Source: Desulfuromonadales bacterium (GTDB lineage: Bacteria > Desulfobacterota > Desulfuromonadia > Desulfuromonadales > BM103). Taken from it: a stretch of DNA of 5,702 nucleotides. The translations under genes were made by a program, and so were the position numbers. Positions 1-5,354 of this stretch are shown here, piece by piece. The DNA is taken from the NCBI GenBank assembly GCA_030640215.1, contig DAOWJU010000115.1, positions 1 to 5,702 of the forward strand, written 5' to 3'. The stretch's first letter is position 1, and each line of letters begins with the position of its first letter. The notes under the pieces are model-generated. The model saw only the letters and a list, made by a program, of their open reading frames with translations. It was not told where the DNA came from and searched no databases.

Positions 1-1036
1 CCTCATTGCGCTTGTCGAGGATGTCTAACATGACTCCTGCAATGCTCTCCTCTGTCATATTCTCATTGATCCAGAGGTTGTATTCAGCAAGCCCCTCGAT
101 TAATGGCCTGTCGCCGAACAGGCTGCGACCAAGTTCATTGAGGAACTCAACTGTCTGCGGATTGAATTGGTTGAGATCGATATCCGCCCGGACAATATCC
201 GGTTTGCCGGTTTCGCTAACGCCCCGATTCATCTCGTTGAGATCTTCCAGTTCGATCAGATTGCCGTCAATGAACATTTTCTCCTGGGACGTCAGACCAA
301 TGATCTCAGCCAACTTGCCGTAGTTGAACTGAGTCTCCAGCAAGCCGTCCTGATCCGTCACCCCTTCGGCCAGGATAATCGTGCCTTTGCTCGACATCGA
401 ACGAGCCAGGTCTTTGTAGTACTCTTCCTTGCCGATGTGCATCATCCCCGCCAGGCGAATAACTTTTTCGTCGAGATGATAGCTACGTTCGCTCATGTAG
501 ATGCCGACCGGGCTGAGGCGTAAAAACCCGGCGGTCTGCTCTTCAAAGTAATAGCTGGTCGTTGCCAGGCCGGTGTAGATCACGGCGAAAGGAAGTAACA
601 AAAGGTTGATGGCAGTAAAGCCTAAGGTGTTGCGCAAGCTGAACCTCGGCGTCTGGAAGAGTTTACGGGTCAAGAGGTTCTGACCACCCAGGCCGCGCAA
701 CAGAACAATCGCAATCCCGCCGAGCAGAAGCTGATTTCCGGCTGCCAACAAACCAAGCGATTCGCGCCCGATGACCCCTGAAAGCGGCCACATTGCCAGT
801 GCGCTCCAGGAGATATAAAGGGTCAACGGCAGGAACACCCGTTTGGGCAGACGCCGGTCGATTCCCAAACAGGAGAAGATCACCATGGAGAGGGTGATCA
901 CAAGGTAGGCGACGAAGTAACGCAGCCCGGAAAAAATTGGTAGGGATACGGAGGATGCCAGGAGTAGCTCGTCGATCAGTGAGAGACTGGCATCGATCAG
1001 GAAGAGGACGATATAGATGTTGGCGAAACGGTGCAT
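1..1036 (-). CDS. Multi-pass membrane protein with C-terminal TraB/PrgY/Tiki-like domain (3' part outside the window)
   Basis: Translating the minus strand from ATG at 1036-1034 gives 345 uninterrupted residues that run off the left edge; an in-frame TAA at 1048-1046 precedes the ATG and fixes the start. Hydrophobic segments lie at about residues 5-27 (weaker, it contains acidic residues), 38-58, 67-87, 94-113 and 138-158. A soluble part follows. Around residues 192-226 it carries the pattern seen at the start of TraB/PrgY/GumN/Tiki domains: a GxxH motif (Gly197 to His200, in GMMHIG), then an EEYY segment, then a conserved-type Glu in LAEGV (Glu224). An ADIDL segment at 284-288 also fits. Some members of this superfamily are metal-dependent proteases or are linked to peptide pheromone shutdown, but most bacterial ones have no known function. 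The second conserved motif expected near the C-terminus is outside the window. With five helices and a cytoplasmic N-terminus, the TraB part would face outside; this is inference. No Shine-Dalgarno is evident. The reading frame is secure; the family call is moderate. Confidence 0.75.
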   Translation of the reverse strand, partial: MHRFANIYIVLFLIDASLSLIDELLLASSVSLPIFSGLRYFVAYLVITLSMVIFSCLGIDRRLPKRVFLPLTLYISWSALAMWPLSGVIGRESLGLLAAGNQLLLGGIAIVLLRGLGGQNLLTRKLFQTPRFSLRNTLGFTAINLLLLPFAVIYTGLATTSYYFEEQTAGFLRLSPVGIYMSERSYHLDEKVIRLAGMMHIGKEEYYKDLARSMSSKGTIILAEGVTDQDGLLETQFNYGKLAEIIGLTSQEKMFIDGNLIELEDLNEMNRGVSETGKPDIVRADIDLNQFNPQTVEFLNELGRSLFGDRPLIEGLAEYNLWINENMTEESIAGVMLDILDKRNE

Positions 1037-1048
1037 GAATGATTCTTA

Positions 1049-1078
1049 CATATATTGTCATTAACTGCTACATTTCAA
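1049..1078 (-). promoter_or_regulatory. Candidate promoter for the TraB-like membrane protein gene
   Basis: Read on the minus strand, TTGAAA (1078-1073) is followed after 18 bases by TATATG (1054-1049), giving five and four matches to the sigma-70 -35 and -10 consensus. Transcription would start near 1042, only about six bases before the ATG at 1036. That would give an almost leaderless mRNA, in keeping with the lack of a visible Shine-Dalgarno. This is found by eye only. Confidence 0.25.
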
Positions 1079-1080
1079 CT

Positions 1081-1109
1081 TTGGAATGTTTGCAGAGATA
1101 ACATATTAG
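1081..1109 (+). promoter_or_regulatory. Candidate promoter for the plus-strand glycosylase/thioesterase/membrane-protein group
   Basis: TTGGAA at 1081-1086 and TATTAG at 1104-1109, 17 bases apart, each match four of six sigma-70 consensus positions. The predicted start near 1116 would leave a leader of roughly 28 bases carrying the strong ribosome binding site at 1127-1133. It lies back to back with the candidate promoter of the divergent gene. The match is weak and other pairings are possible. Confidence 0.25.
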
Positions 1110-1126
1110 AGAGTCTACTAGCCCTC

Positions 1127-1133
1127 AGGAGGG
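1127..1133 (+). promoter_or_regulatory. Strong Shine-Dalgarno that decides the start of the glycosylase-like gene
   Basis: AGGAGGG is nearly a full anti-16S complement. It sits only one to two bases before an in-frame TTG at 1135, too close for initiation, and 10 bases before ATG at 1144. The ATG is therefore the preferred start. Confidence 0.7.
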
Positions 1134-1143
1134 ATTGCATCCC

Positions 1144-1725
1144 ATGACTTCGTTCAACTCTCTGTTGACAGAGGTTCGCGCGTGCACTCTCTGCGCGGCG
1201 TATCTGCCGCATGGGGTGCGGCCTGTCTTTCAGATACATCCGCAGGCTCGGGTGTTGATTGCAGGTCAAGCGCCAGGCAGAAAAGTTCATGAGTCCGGCG
1301 TGCCTTTTGATGATGCCAGCGGAGATCGTTTGCGTGAGTGGATGGGAGTGACGCGCGAAGTCTTTTACGATTCGAAGCAGATCGCGATTCTGCCAATGGG
1401 TTTCTGTTTTCCCGGCACCGGCAAATCCGGTGATCTGCGGCCACGGCCTGAATGTGCCACGGCATGGCGCGATCAACTTCTCAGTCATCTGCATCATCTT
1501 GACGTTACGCTGGTTGTTGGGCAGTATGCGCAGGCATATCACATCAACGAGAAACGAGCGACACTGACCGAGACGGTTCGGGACTGGCGCTCCTCTTGGC
1601 CTGGAATGATTCCGCTGCCGCACCCAAGTCCGCGCAACAATCTCTGGCTTAGCCGCAATCCATGGTTCGAGAAGGAGCTGCTCCCTATGCTGCGGCGACA
1701 AGTCTCAGAAGTCCTTGAAGCGTGA
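1144..1725 (+). CDS. Uracil-DNA glycosylase superfamily protein, iron-sulfur type (UDG-like group)
   Basis: The product is 193 residues and resembles the family 4-type branch of uracil-DNA glycosylases, which remove uracil from DNA and start base excision repair. Four cysteines are spaced as in the [4Fe-4S] members: Cys14-x2-Cys17, then Cys88-x15-Cys104. The first active-site motif is GQAPG (residues 41-45), with ESGVPFDD at 50-57 where family 4 enzymes place their uracil-stacking Phe (here Phe55). The second motif is HPSPRN (160-165), the DNA-intercalation/catalytic loop. Family 4 enzymes usually have GEAPG in motif 1; Gln42 in place of Glu marks a separate, less characterised UDG-like group, so activity on uracil is not certain. 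ATG at 1144 is preferred over TTG at 1135 because of Shine-Dalgarno spacing. It is first in a plus-strand group, 49 bases ahead of the thioesterase. Superfamily membership is firm; substrate is inferred. Confidence 0.85.
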   Translation: MTSFNSLLTEVRACTLCAAYLPHGVRPVFQIHPQARVLIAGQAPGRKVHESGVPFDDASGDRLREWMGVTREVFYDSKQIAILPMGFCFPGTGKSGDLRPRPECATAWRDQLLSHLHHLDVTLVVGQYAQAYHINEKRATLTETVRDWRSSWPGMIPLPHPSPRNNLWLSRNPWFEKELLPMLRRQVSEVLEA

Positions 1726-1761
1726 TGCCGCTAACAACTGATTAAGTTCACCTCTTTATAC

Positions 1762-1766
1762 AAGGG
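1762..1766 (+). promoter_or_regulatory. Ribosome binding site selecting ATG over TTG for the thioesterase gene
   Basis: AAGGG lies eight bases before ATG 1775. An in-frame TTG directly before it (1772) would add only one residue; the ATG is the better start. Confidence 0.5.
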
Positions 1767-1774
1767 TCCATTTG

Positions 1775-2266
1775 ATGAAAAAAGTAATTCAGAATCCTTT
1801 TCCAGACAATGACTGTTTCTTTTGCGGCTGTGATAACGCTGCAGGTTTGCAGCTTAAATTCTACTGGGACGAAGAGAGGCAGGAAACATCTACCGAGTAT
1901 TTGCCCGCGCAACATTTTGTTGGTCAGGGTGATATCCTGCATGGCGCTATTCAGATGGGCCTGCTTGATGAAATCATGGGCTGGACGAGCTATGCTGTTA
2001 CCCATGAAATGGCGGTTACCTCAGGCCTGAACAGCAAATTTATACAGCCAACGTACATTAGTGGTGAGAAAATCAGTGTCACCTGCCGAGTCACCGCAAA
2101 GGAAGGCCCAAAAATTTCAATGCAGGCGACACTCTCGAACAGTGCTGGCGAGGTCTGCACAACAGCAACAGGAATCTTCCATGTTTTGTCGCCGGATAAA
2201 TACAAAGATCTTCTTCAACACGCCAGCTTAAGCGACATCGAGCCGCTACCAGCAAAGGACGATTGA
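1775..2266 (+). CDS. PaaI-like hotdog-fold thioesterase
   Basis: The product is 163 residues, typical of single-domain hotdog thioesterases (4HBT/PaaI type), which hydrolyse acyl-CoA or related thioesters, usually as cytoplasmic dimers or tetramers. The diagnostic segment is HGAIQMGLLDEIMGW, residues 56-70: the HG(G/A) turn followed by the central helix with Asp65-Glu66, the usual catalytic acidic position. The N-terminus has a CFFCG motif (Cys14, Cys17) followed by N-x-x-GL (21-25), common in a subgroup of bacterial PaaI-like proteins; Cys19 is also present. The substrate cannot be read from sequence. Its stop is one base before the GTG of the next gene, so the two are probably translated together. 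Sampled stretches have clearly lower G+C than the minus-strand cassette (26 of 60 bases at 1801-1860, 28 of 60 at 2041-2100). Confidence 0.88.
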   Translation: MKKVIQNPFPDNDCFFCGCDNAAGLQLKFYWDEERQETSTEYLPAQHFVGQGDILHGAIQMGLLDEIMGWTSYAVTHEMAVTSGLNSKFIQPTYISGEKISVTCRVTAKEGPKISMQATLSNSAGEVCTTATGIFHVLSPDKYKDLLQHASLSDIEPLPAKDD

Positions 2267-2267
2267 A

Positions 2268-2645
2268 GTGGCAGAGTCGAAAACATCTTTAAGTAACCTG
2301 CTTTGGGGCCCGATTGAATCGCTAGAGGGTACCAGAAAGGCACGCTTGCCATCCCTCTGTTTGACGGCTTGCGGTGCTGCCGTTTGGCTCATGATTGCGG
2401 TGAATGGTTTCTTCTCTTCCAGCCTTTACGGCTATTGGGCCTTTTTCTATGTGGTAATTCTGTCGCTGGTTGCCTGGGGGCTTTACAAAATGAGAAAAGA
2501 GGCTGCTATCGTTGCCCTGGTGGTTGCCTTACTTGGTCTACTCTCTGGTGGTGGGTATCTCAAATTTGGCGCGGATCTGGTCATGTTGCTGGCTGCTGTT
2601 GCAGCGATCAGAGGCACGCTTGCCTATTCTCTACTGAATCGATAA
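2268..2645 (+). CDS. Small four-helix integral membrane protein, function unknown
   Basis: I do not recognise the family. The 125-residue product starts at GTG 2268, with AAAGGA (2254-2259) eight bases upstream inside the end of the thioesterase gene, and only one base separates the two reading frames. After a polar 26-residue N-terminus, hydrophobic segments lie at about 28-49, 53-73, 79-98 and 102-121. Loops are very short, one of them basic (KMRKE, 74-78), which by the positive-inside rule would place the loop between helices 2 and 3, and both termini, in the cytoplasm. There is no signal peptidase site, cysteine pair or charged active-site motif. The tight coupling to a thioesterase suggests a joint role, perhaps in acyl or lipid metabolism at the membrane, but this is guesswork. 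Frame and membrane nature are well supported. Confidence 0.75.
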   Translation: MAESKTSLSNLLWGPIESLEGTRKARLPSLCLTACGAAVWLMIAVNGFFSSSLYGYWAFFYVVILSLVAWGLYKMRKEAAIVALVVALLGLLSGGGYLKFGADLVMLLAAVAAIRGTLAYSLLNR

Positions 2646-2709
2646 GCAGGAGGCTCCAGAGACAGCTGATCACTGCCACAAGCGGACATTTGGGCACGGT
2701 CCTCGATCC

Positions 2710-3231
2710 TCACTCCGTCTCTAACGCTTCTTCCGCTTTGCGCAGCCGCCGGAAAATCTCCCGGGCGGCTTTTTTGTCGCTGAAGTCGTGCACTGAACCG
2801 GCCAGTCTGGTCAGTTTACTGACGTCGAGGTGCGGGTAGGTGGTGCGGACTTCCGCCAATGCTGCCTCGAAGGTTGTTGCGACACAGAGTCGGTCACGCA
2901 AATCCTCGAGGTGATGGAAGGCCAGAGATTCCTTGCGTTGATTGACCGCCTGCCCATCGAGGGCGACTTCGATGGCTTCCCGCTGTTCATCATTGCCACG
3001 GAGTATGCCAGCCAGGTGTTTGATCTGGCGTTTGCGCGAACTGCCACCGCGAGTGTTACGGGCGAGTTCAATCTCTTTGGCAAGGTCTGGGTCTTTCGGT
3101 AGCTTGGTGAGTTCCGCATCCGAAAGATCTGCCAATCGTTGAGCCAACTGTTCCACCGCTTTCGCTGCACGTTTTTTGATACTCCGGCCGCGGCCCAAAG
3201 AGCGGTATTCTACTTCTTCATAATCTTCCAT
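2710..3231 (-). CDS. darP: Ribosome maturation factor DarP/YjgA (DUF615 family)
   Basis: The 173-residue product is close to the 183 residues of E. coli YjgA, renamed DarP, a protein that associates with pre-50S particles and assists late large-subunit maturation. Family hallmarks are visible in order: KR near the N-terminus (20-21), LPKDPDL (44-50) followed by IELAR (54-58), an RKRQ segment (66-69) leading into a helix ending LR, the highly conserved FHHLEDLRDRL (105-115), and a C-terminal KKAAREIFRRLR. The acidic N-terminus (EDYEEVE) is also typical. ATG at 3231 shares its A with the TGA of dtd (TGATG), so translation is likely coupled; only a weak purine stretch precedes it. An in-frame TTG one codon upstream is less likely. 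It is last in the four-gene cassette and converges on the plus-strand group with 64 bases between stops. Confidence 0.9.
   Translation of the reverse strand: MEDYEEVEYRSLGRGRSIKKRAAKAVEQLAQRLADLSDAELTKLPKDPDLAKEIELARNTRGGSSRKRQIKHLAGILRGNDEQREAIEVALDGQAVNQRKESLAFHHLEDLRDRLCVATTFEAALAEVRTTYPHLDVSKLTRLAGSVHDFSDKKAAREIFRRLRKAEEALETE
2744..2775 (+). terminator. Intrinsic-terminator-like hairpin for the plus-strand group, inside the 3' end of darP
   Basis: AGCCGCC (2744-2750) pairs perfectly with GGCGGCT (2764-2770). The stem can extend by two further G-C pairs (2751-2752 with 2761-2762) past a one-base bulge, leaving an eight-base loop. Six T residues follow directly (2770-2775, the first shared with the stem). 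It is oriented to end transcripts coming from the plus-strand genes, 99 bases past the last stop codon at 2645. It overlaps codons of the convergent darP gene, and in the darP direction it has no T-run after the stem. Confidence 0.6.
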
Positions 3232-3680
3232 CAAAATTGCTTTCTGCTGTCGAGCATTATAGTGACCGGACCGTCATTGACCAGAGCCACCTGCATGTTG
3301 GCTCTGAAGACTCCGGTAGCGACGGTGATGCCCCGGTTGCGCAGGGCATCGGCATATTCCTGGTAAAGGGTGTCGGCGAGTTCGGGTGGGGCGGCATCGG
3401 TAAAGCCTGGTCGACGCCCCTTGCGGCAGTCGCCGAGCAGGGTGAACTGGGAAACCACCAGGATGCTGCCGCTGATATCTTCGACCGAGAGGTTCATCTT
3501 GTCATTTTCGTCTTCAAAAATTCGCAGGCCGACAGTTTTGTCAGCGAGATAGACGACGTCCTTTGCGACATCCCCCTGCGCCACACCGAGCAGCACCATG
3601 AGTCCCTGGTCGATAGCACCGACGGTTTTTTCCGCAACGACCACCGACGCTCGGCTGACCCTCTGAATGATCGCTCTCAT
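3231..3680 (-). CDS. dtd: D-aminoacyl-tRNA deacylase (DTD)
   Basis: The product is 149 residues, full length for the family. DTD hydrolyses D-aminoacyl-tRNA (and mischarged glycyl-tRNA) in the cytoplasm, keeping D-amino acids out of proteins. The N-terminus [13 protein letters not shown] is canonical. The two signature motifs are present: SQFTL at 77-81 and NDGPVT at 135-140; the latter holds the Gly-cisPro pair (137-138) that rejects L-aminoacyl substrates from the active site at the dimer interface. KMNL at 61-64 is also conserved. Its ATG at 3680 lies within the ATGA overlap with the nfo stop, with a GAGG ribosome site (3691-3688) seven bases upstream. Its stop overlaps the darP start by one base. 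Nothing appears missing. Confidence 0.97.
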   Translation of the reverse strand: MRAIIQRVSRASVVVAEKTVGAIDQGLMVLLGVAQGDVAKDVVYLADKTVGLRIFEDENDKMNLSVEDISGSILVVSQFTLLGDCRKGRRPGFTDAAPPELADTLYQEYADALRNRGITVATGVFRANMQVALVNDGPVTIMLDSRKQF

Positions 3681-4534
3681 GCCGCAGCCTCTGCCGCCAA
3701 ATCCTGTAGCAGCGCCAGATTGACAAGGTCCATCTCGTTCTGATCACCCTTGGGGGTTTCCAGAACCATGGGAATATTAACGAAACGCTGATCCTGCATC
3801 AGAGAGGCAAAGCCGGTGCGGCCAATCGTCCCCTGACCGATATGGGCATGGCGGTCAACCTTGCTGCCACATGTTTTCAGGCTATCGTTGAGATGAAAGG
3901 CCTTAATCTGCTCAAGGCCGACCAGCCGGTCAAATTCGGCCATAGTCTGCGCGTAGCCCTCTTCACTGGAGAGATCGTAACCGGCGGCGTGGGCATGGCA
4001 AGTGTCGAAGCAGACACCGAAGCGTTTTTCGTCAAAGCCCTCCAGTAAGGCGGCCAGGTGGGCGAAGTCTCCACCGAAATAACTGCCTTGGCCGGCGGTA
4101 TTCTCCAGTAGAAGCCGGACCTCATGCGGGGTCTCCGGCAGAATTTCGCGGAAGGCTTGCCGTATTCGCTCCAGACCAACGTCGATGCCAGTCCCTAAAT
4201 GTGCACCGGGATGCATGACCAGATCGGTGATGCCGAGTTGGGCACAGCGCATCAGTTCATCGCGCAGGGCGACTTTAGATTTTTCCCAGACGGCGCTTTT
4301 TGGTGAAGCCAGATTGATCAGGTAGGCATCGTGAGCCATGACCGGACCGATCCCGCTCTCCTGCCAGGCCTGACGAAAGGCTGAGGCCTCTGAGGCTGTA
4401 ATCGGTTTGACCTGCCAGCGATTGGCGTTCTTGGTGAAGATCTGCAAGGCCGTGCAGCCGCTCTCGACACCGCGTGCAAAGGCCTTGTCGAGCCCACCGG
4501 CAACCGAGACATGTGCTCCGAGTAAGTGTTTCAT
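3677..4534 (-). CDS. nfo: Deoxyribonuclease IV (AP endonuclease, Nfo)
   Basis: The 285-residue product matches the length of E. coli Nfo. This enzyme cuts the DNA backbone 5' of abasic sites and also removes damaged 3' ends and nicks at some oxidised bases. It is a TIM barrel with three zinc ions. All nine expected metal ligands are visible: His68, His108, Glu144, Asp177, His180, His214, Asp227, His229 and Glu259, in the segments [54 protein letters not shown] and LETPKG. The N-terminal GAHVS (6-10) and NANRW (36-40) are also typical. ATG 4534 overlaps the HAD gene stop as ATGA, and the nfo stop overlaps the dtd start in the same way. The start is supported by the overlap and by alignment of GAHVS near the N-terminus. 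It may cooperate with the glycosylase-like gene elsewhere in the window, but they are on opposite strands. Confidence 0.97.
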   Translation of the reverse strand: MKHLLGAHVSVAGGLDKAFARGVESGCTALQIFTKNANRWQVKPITASEASAFRQAWQESGIGPVMAHDAYLINLASPKSAVWEKSKVALRDELMRCAQLGITDLVMHPGAHLGTGIDVGLERIRQAFREILPETPHEVRLLLENTAGQGSYFGGDFAHLAALLEGFDEKRFGVCFDTCHAHAAGYDLSSEEGYAQTMAEFDRLVGLEQIKAFHLNDSLKTCGSKVDRHAHIGQGTIGRTGFASLMQDQRFVNIPMVLETPKGDQNEMDLVNLALLQDLAAEAAA

Positions 4535-5169
4535 GAGGCTTTTTCCCAGAAACGCAAGCCAGCGTGAACCTGCCGGGCGTTGTCGAGATGGACATCAACG
4601 AAGTCGGGCGTGTGGCCGTCACCAACCAGAATGGTGCCCATGCCGAGTTTTTTGGCAGTGTGCAGGTTGTCGCGCGAATCTTCGATCATGATGCAGCGCT
4701 CAGCAGTTGCGCCCAACTCGGCAAGCACTGCGTGGTAGGGCTCAGGGTACGGCTTGGGCTGGTAGGCGGCGACGCGAATGTCGTAGACTTTTTCAAACAT
4801 ATCCTCGATGCCAAGCGCCGCAAGAACCCGGCTGGCATGACAGGTCGAACCGTTGGTGAAGACGGCCTTGCGCTGCGGTAGATTCTCCAGAACCTCGCGC
4901 AGAGCCAGGTCTGGAGCGAGCCGCGAGGGTACATCAATGTCGTGGACGTAAAGCAGGTAATCCTCCGGATCAACGGCATGATGGCGGATCAAACCCTGCA
5001 GGGTGACGCCGTACAGACGCCAGTAATCGCGCCGCAATGCGTCGACTTCAGGTGCCGGGATGCCGACAATCTCAGTCATGTAACGATTAATACGCACGTC
5101 AATCAAACTGAAAAGCTGCTTCTCTGCCGGGTAAAGCGTGTTGTCGAGATCGAAGATCAGAACGTCCAT
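4531..5169 (-). CDS. HAD-superfamily pyrimidine 5'-nucleotidase-like phosphatase
   Basis: The 212-residue product carries the four HAD motifs. Motif I is DLDNTLYP (Asp7 nucleophile, Asp9 acid/base), motif II TNGS (105-108), motif III Lys139 in QPKPYPEPY, and motif IV EDSRDN (163-168). The DNTLYP form of motif I and the YLLYVHDID segment (71-79), with the helical cap between motifs I and II, point to the SDT1-like pyrimidine 5'-nucleotidase group, whose members dephosphorylate UMP/CMP or non-canonical nucleotides. Exact substrates of bacterial members vary. ATG at 5169 is chosen because motif I then begins at residue 7 and AGGAAG (5181-5176) lies six bases upstream; the open frame extends further upstream to 5244 but that part is repeat-derived and has no family match. 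It is first in the coupled cassette, its stop overlapping the nfo ATG by four bases. Confidence 0.9.
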   Translation of the reverse strand: MDVLIFDLDNTLYPAEKQLFSLIDVRINRYMTEIVGIPAPEVDALRRDYWRLYGVTLQGLIRHHAVDPEDYLLYVHDIDVPSRLAPDLALREVLENLPQRKAVFTNGSTCHASRVLAALGIEDMFEKVYDIRVAAYQPKPYPEPYHAVLAELGATAERCIMIEDSRDNLHTAKKLGMGTILVGDGHTPDFVDVHLDNARQVHAGLRFWEKAS

Positions 5170-5175
5170 GCTATG

Positions 5176-5181
5176 CTTCCT
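5176..5181 (-). promoter_or_regulatory. Shine-Dalgarno that decides the start of the HAD phosphatase gene
   Basis: AGGAAG lies six bases before ATG 5169 on the minus strand. It supports this start over longer in-frame alternatives up to 5244 that would run through the upstream repeat. Confidence 0.6.
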
Positions 5182-5187
5182 GCTGTT

Positions 5188-5339
5188 GTGAGCGTAAAGA
5201 AGAAGGCGTAAAGCAAAGGCGCGAAGCTGTAGTGCAAGGCGCAAAGATAGCTTTTGGTTTTAAACATAAAATTGTGAGGTTTTCTTTGCGCCCTTGAGCC
5301 CCTTTGCGTCTTGAGTGAGCGTAGCGAACGGGCGTTAAA
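5188..5339. repeat. Composite intergenic repeat of GGCG(C/T)(A/G)AAG units with imperfect outer direct repeats
   Basis: This fills almost the whole gap between dapF and the HAD gene. On the plus strand three related units occur: GGCGTAAAG (5205-5213), GGCGCGAAG (5218-5226) and GGCGCAAAG (5238-5246). Two more stand inverted: CTTTGCGCC (5284-5292) and CTTTGCGTC (5302-5310). The ends look alike too: GTGAGCGTA followed within about ten bases by GGCGT(T)AAA occurs at 5188-5213 and again, imperfectly, at 5315-5339. The mix of inverted inner units and direct outer units suggests a decayed, dispersed non-coding element. I associate similar sequences with environmental proteobacterial genomes, from memory only. 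No coding capacity is credible here. Confidence 0.65.
5238..5292. repeat. Inverted repeat around a 35-base A+T-rich loop
   Basis: GGCGCAAAGA (5238-5247) is the exact reverse complement of TCTTTGCGCC (5283-5292). With a one-base bulge, CAA (5235-5237) outside the left arm also pairs with TTG (5294-5296). The loop, rich in A and T, lies between dapF and the HAD gene. In RNA of either strand it could form a hairpin, but no T-run follows, so it is not a standard intrinsic terminator. Confidence 0.65.
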
Positions 5340-5354
5340 ACTCCAGATTCAGTA

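Noticed and set aside
663..1061. 132-residue open frame on the minus strand overlapping the TraB-like gene
   Set aside because: It is in another frame of the same strand; the 345-residue frame beginning at 1036 has transmembrane segments and family motifs, while this one is rich in Arg and Pro and has no recognisable domain.
1075..1701. 208-residue minus-strand open frame opposite the glycosylase-like gene
   Set aside because: It is antisense to a gene with clear UDG motifs and a strong ribosome site; its own product shows no domain.
1838..1853. GCTGCA/TGCAGC hairpin with a four-base loop, followed by an A+T-rich stretch
   Set aside because: It lies within the 5' part of the thioesterase coding sequence, has no proper T-run and is probably a chance consequence of codons.
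2612..2625. AGGCA/TGCCT hairpin near the end of the membrane-protein gene
   Set aside because: The stem is only five base pairs inside coding sequence, with no T-run on either strand.
3237..3743. 168-residue plus-strand open frame opposite dtd and the end of nfo
   Set aside because: It is the antisense shadow of two well-conserved genes and has no recognisable motif.
5170..5244. Upstream N-terminal extension of the HAD phosphatase (25 residues)
   Set aside because: The extension is repeat-derived; HAD motif I normally begins near the N-terminus and AGGAAG sits at the right distance from ATG 5169.
5205..5310. Possible CRISPR-like array of GGCGCAAAG units
   Set aside because: Units are only nine bases, irregularly spaced, degenerate and in mixed orientation; there are no spacers of uniform length and no cas genes.
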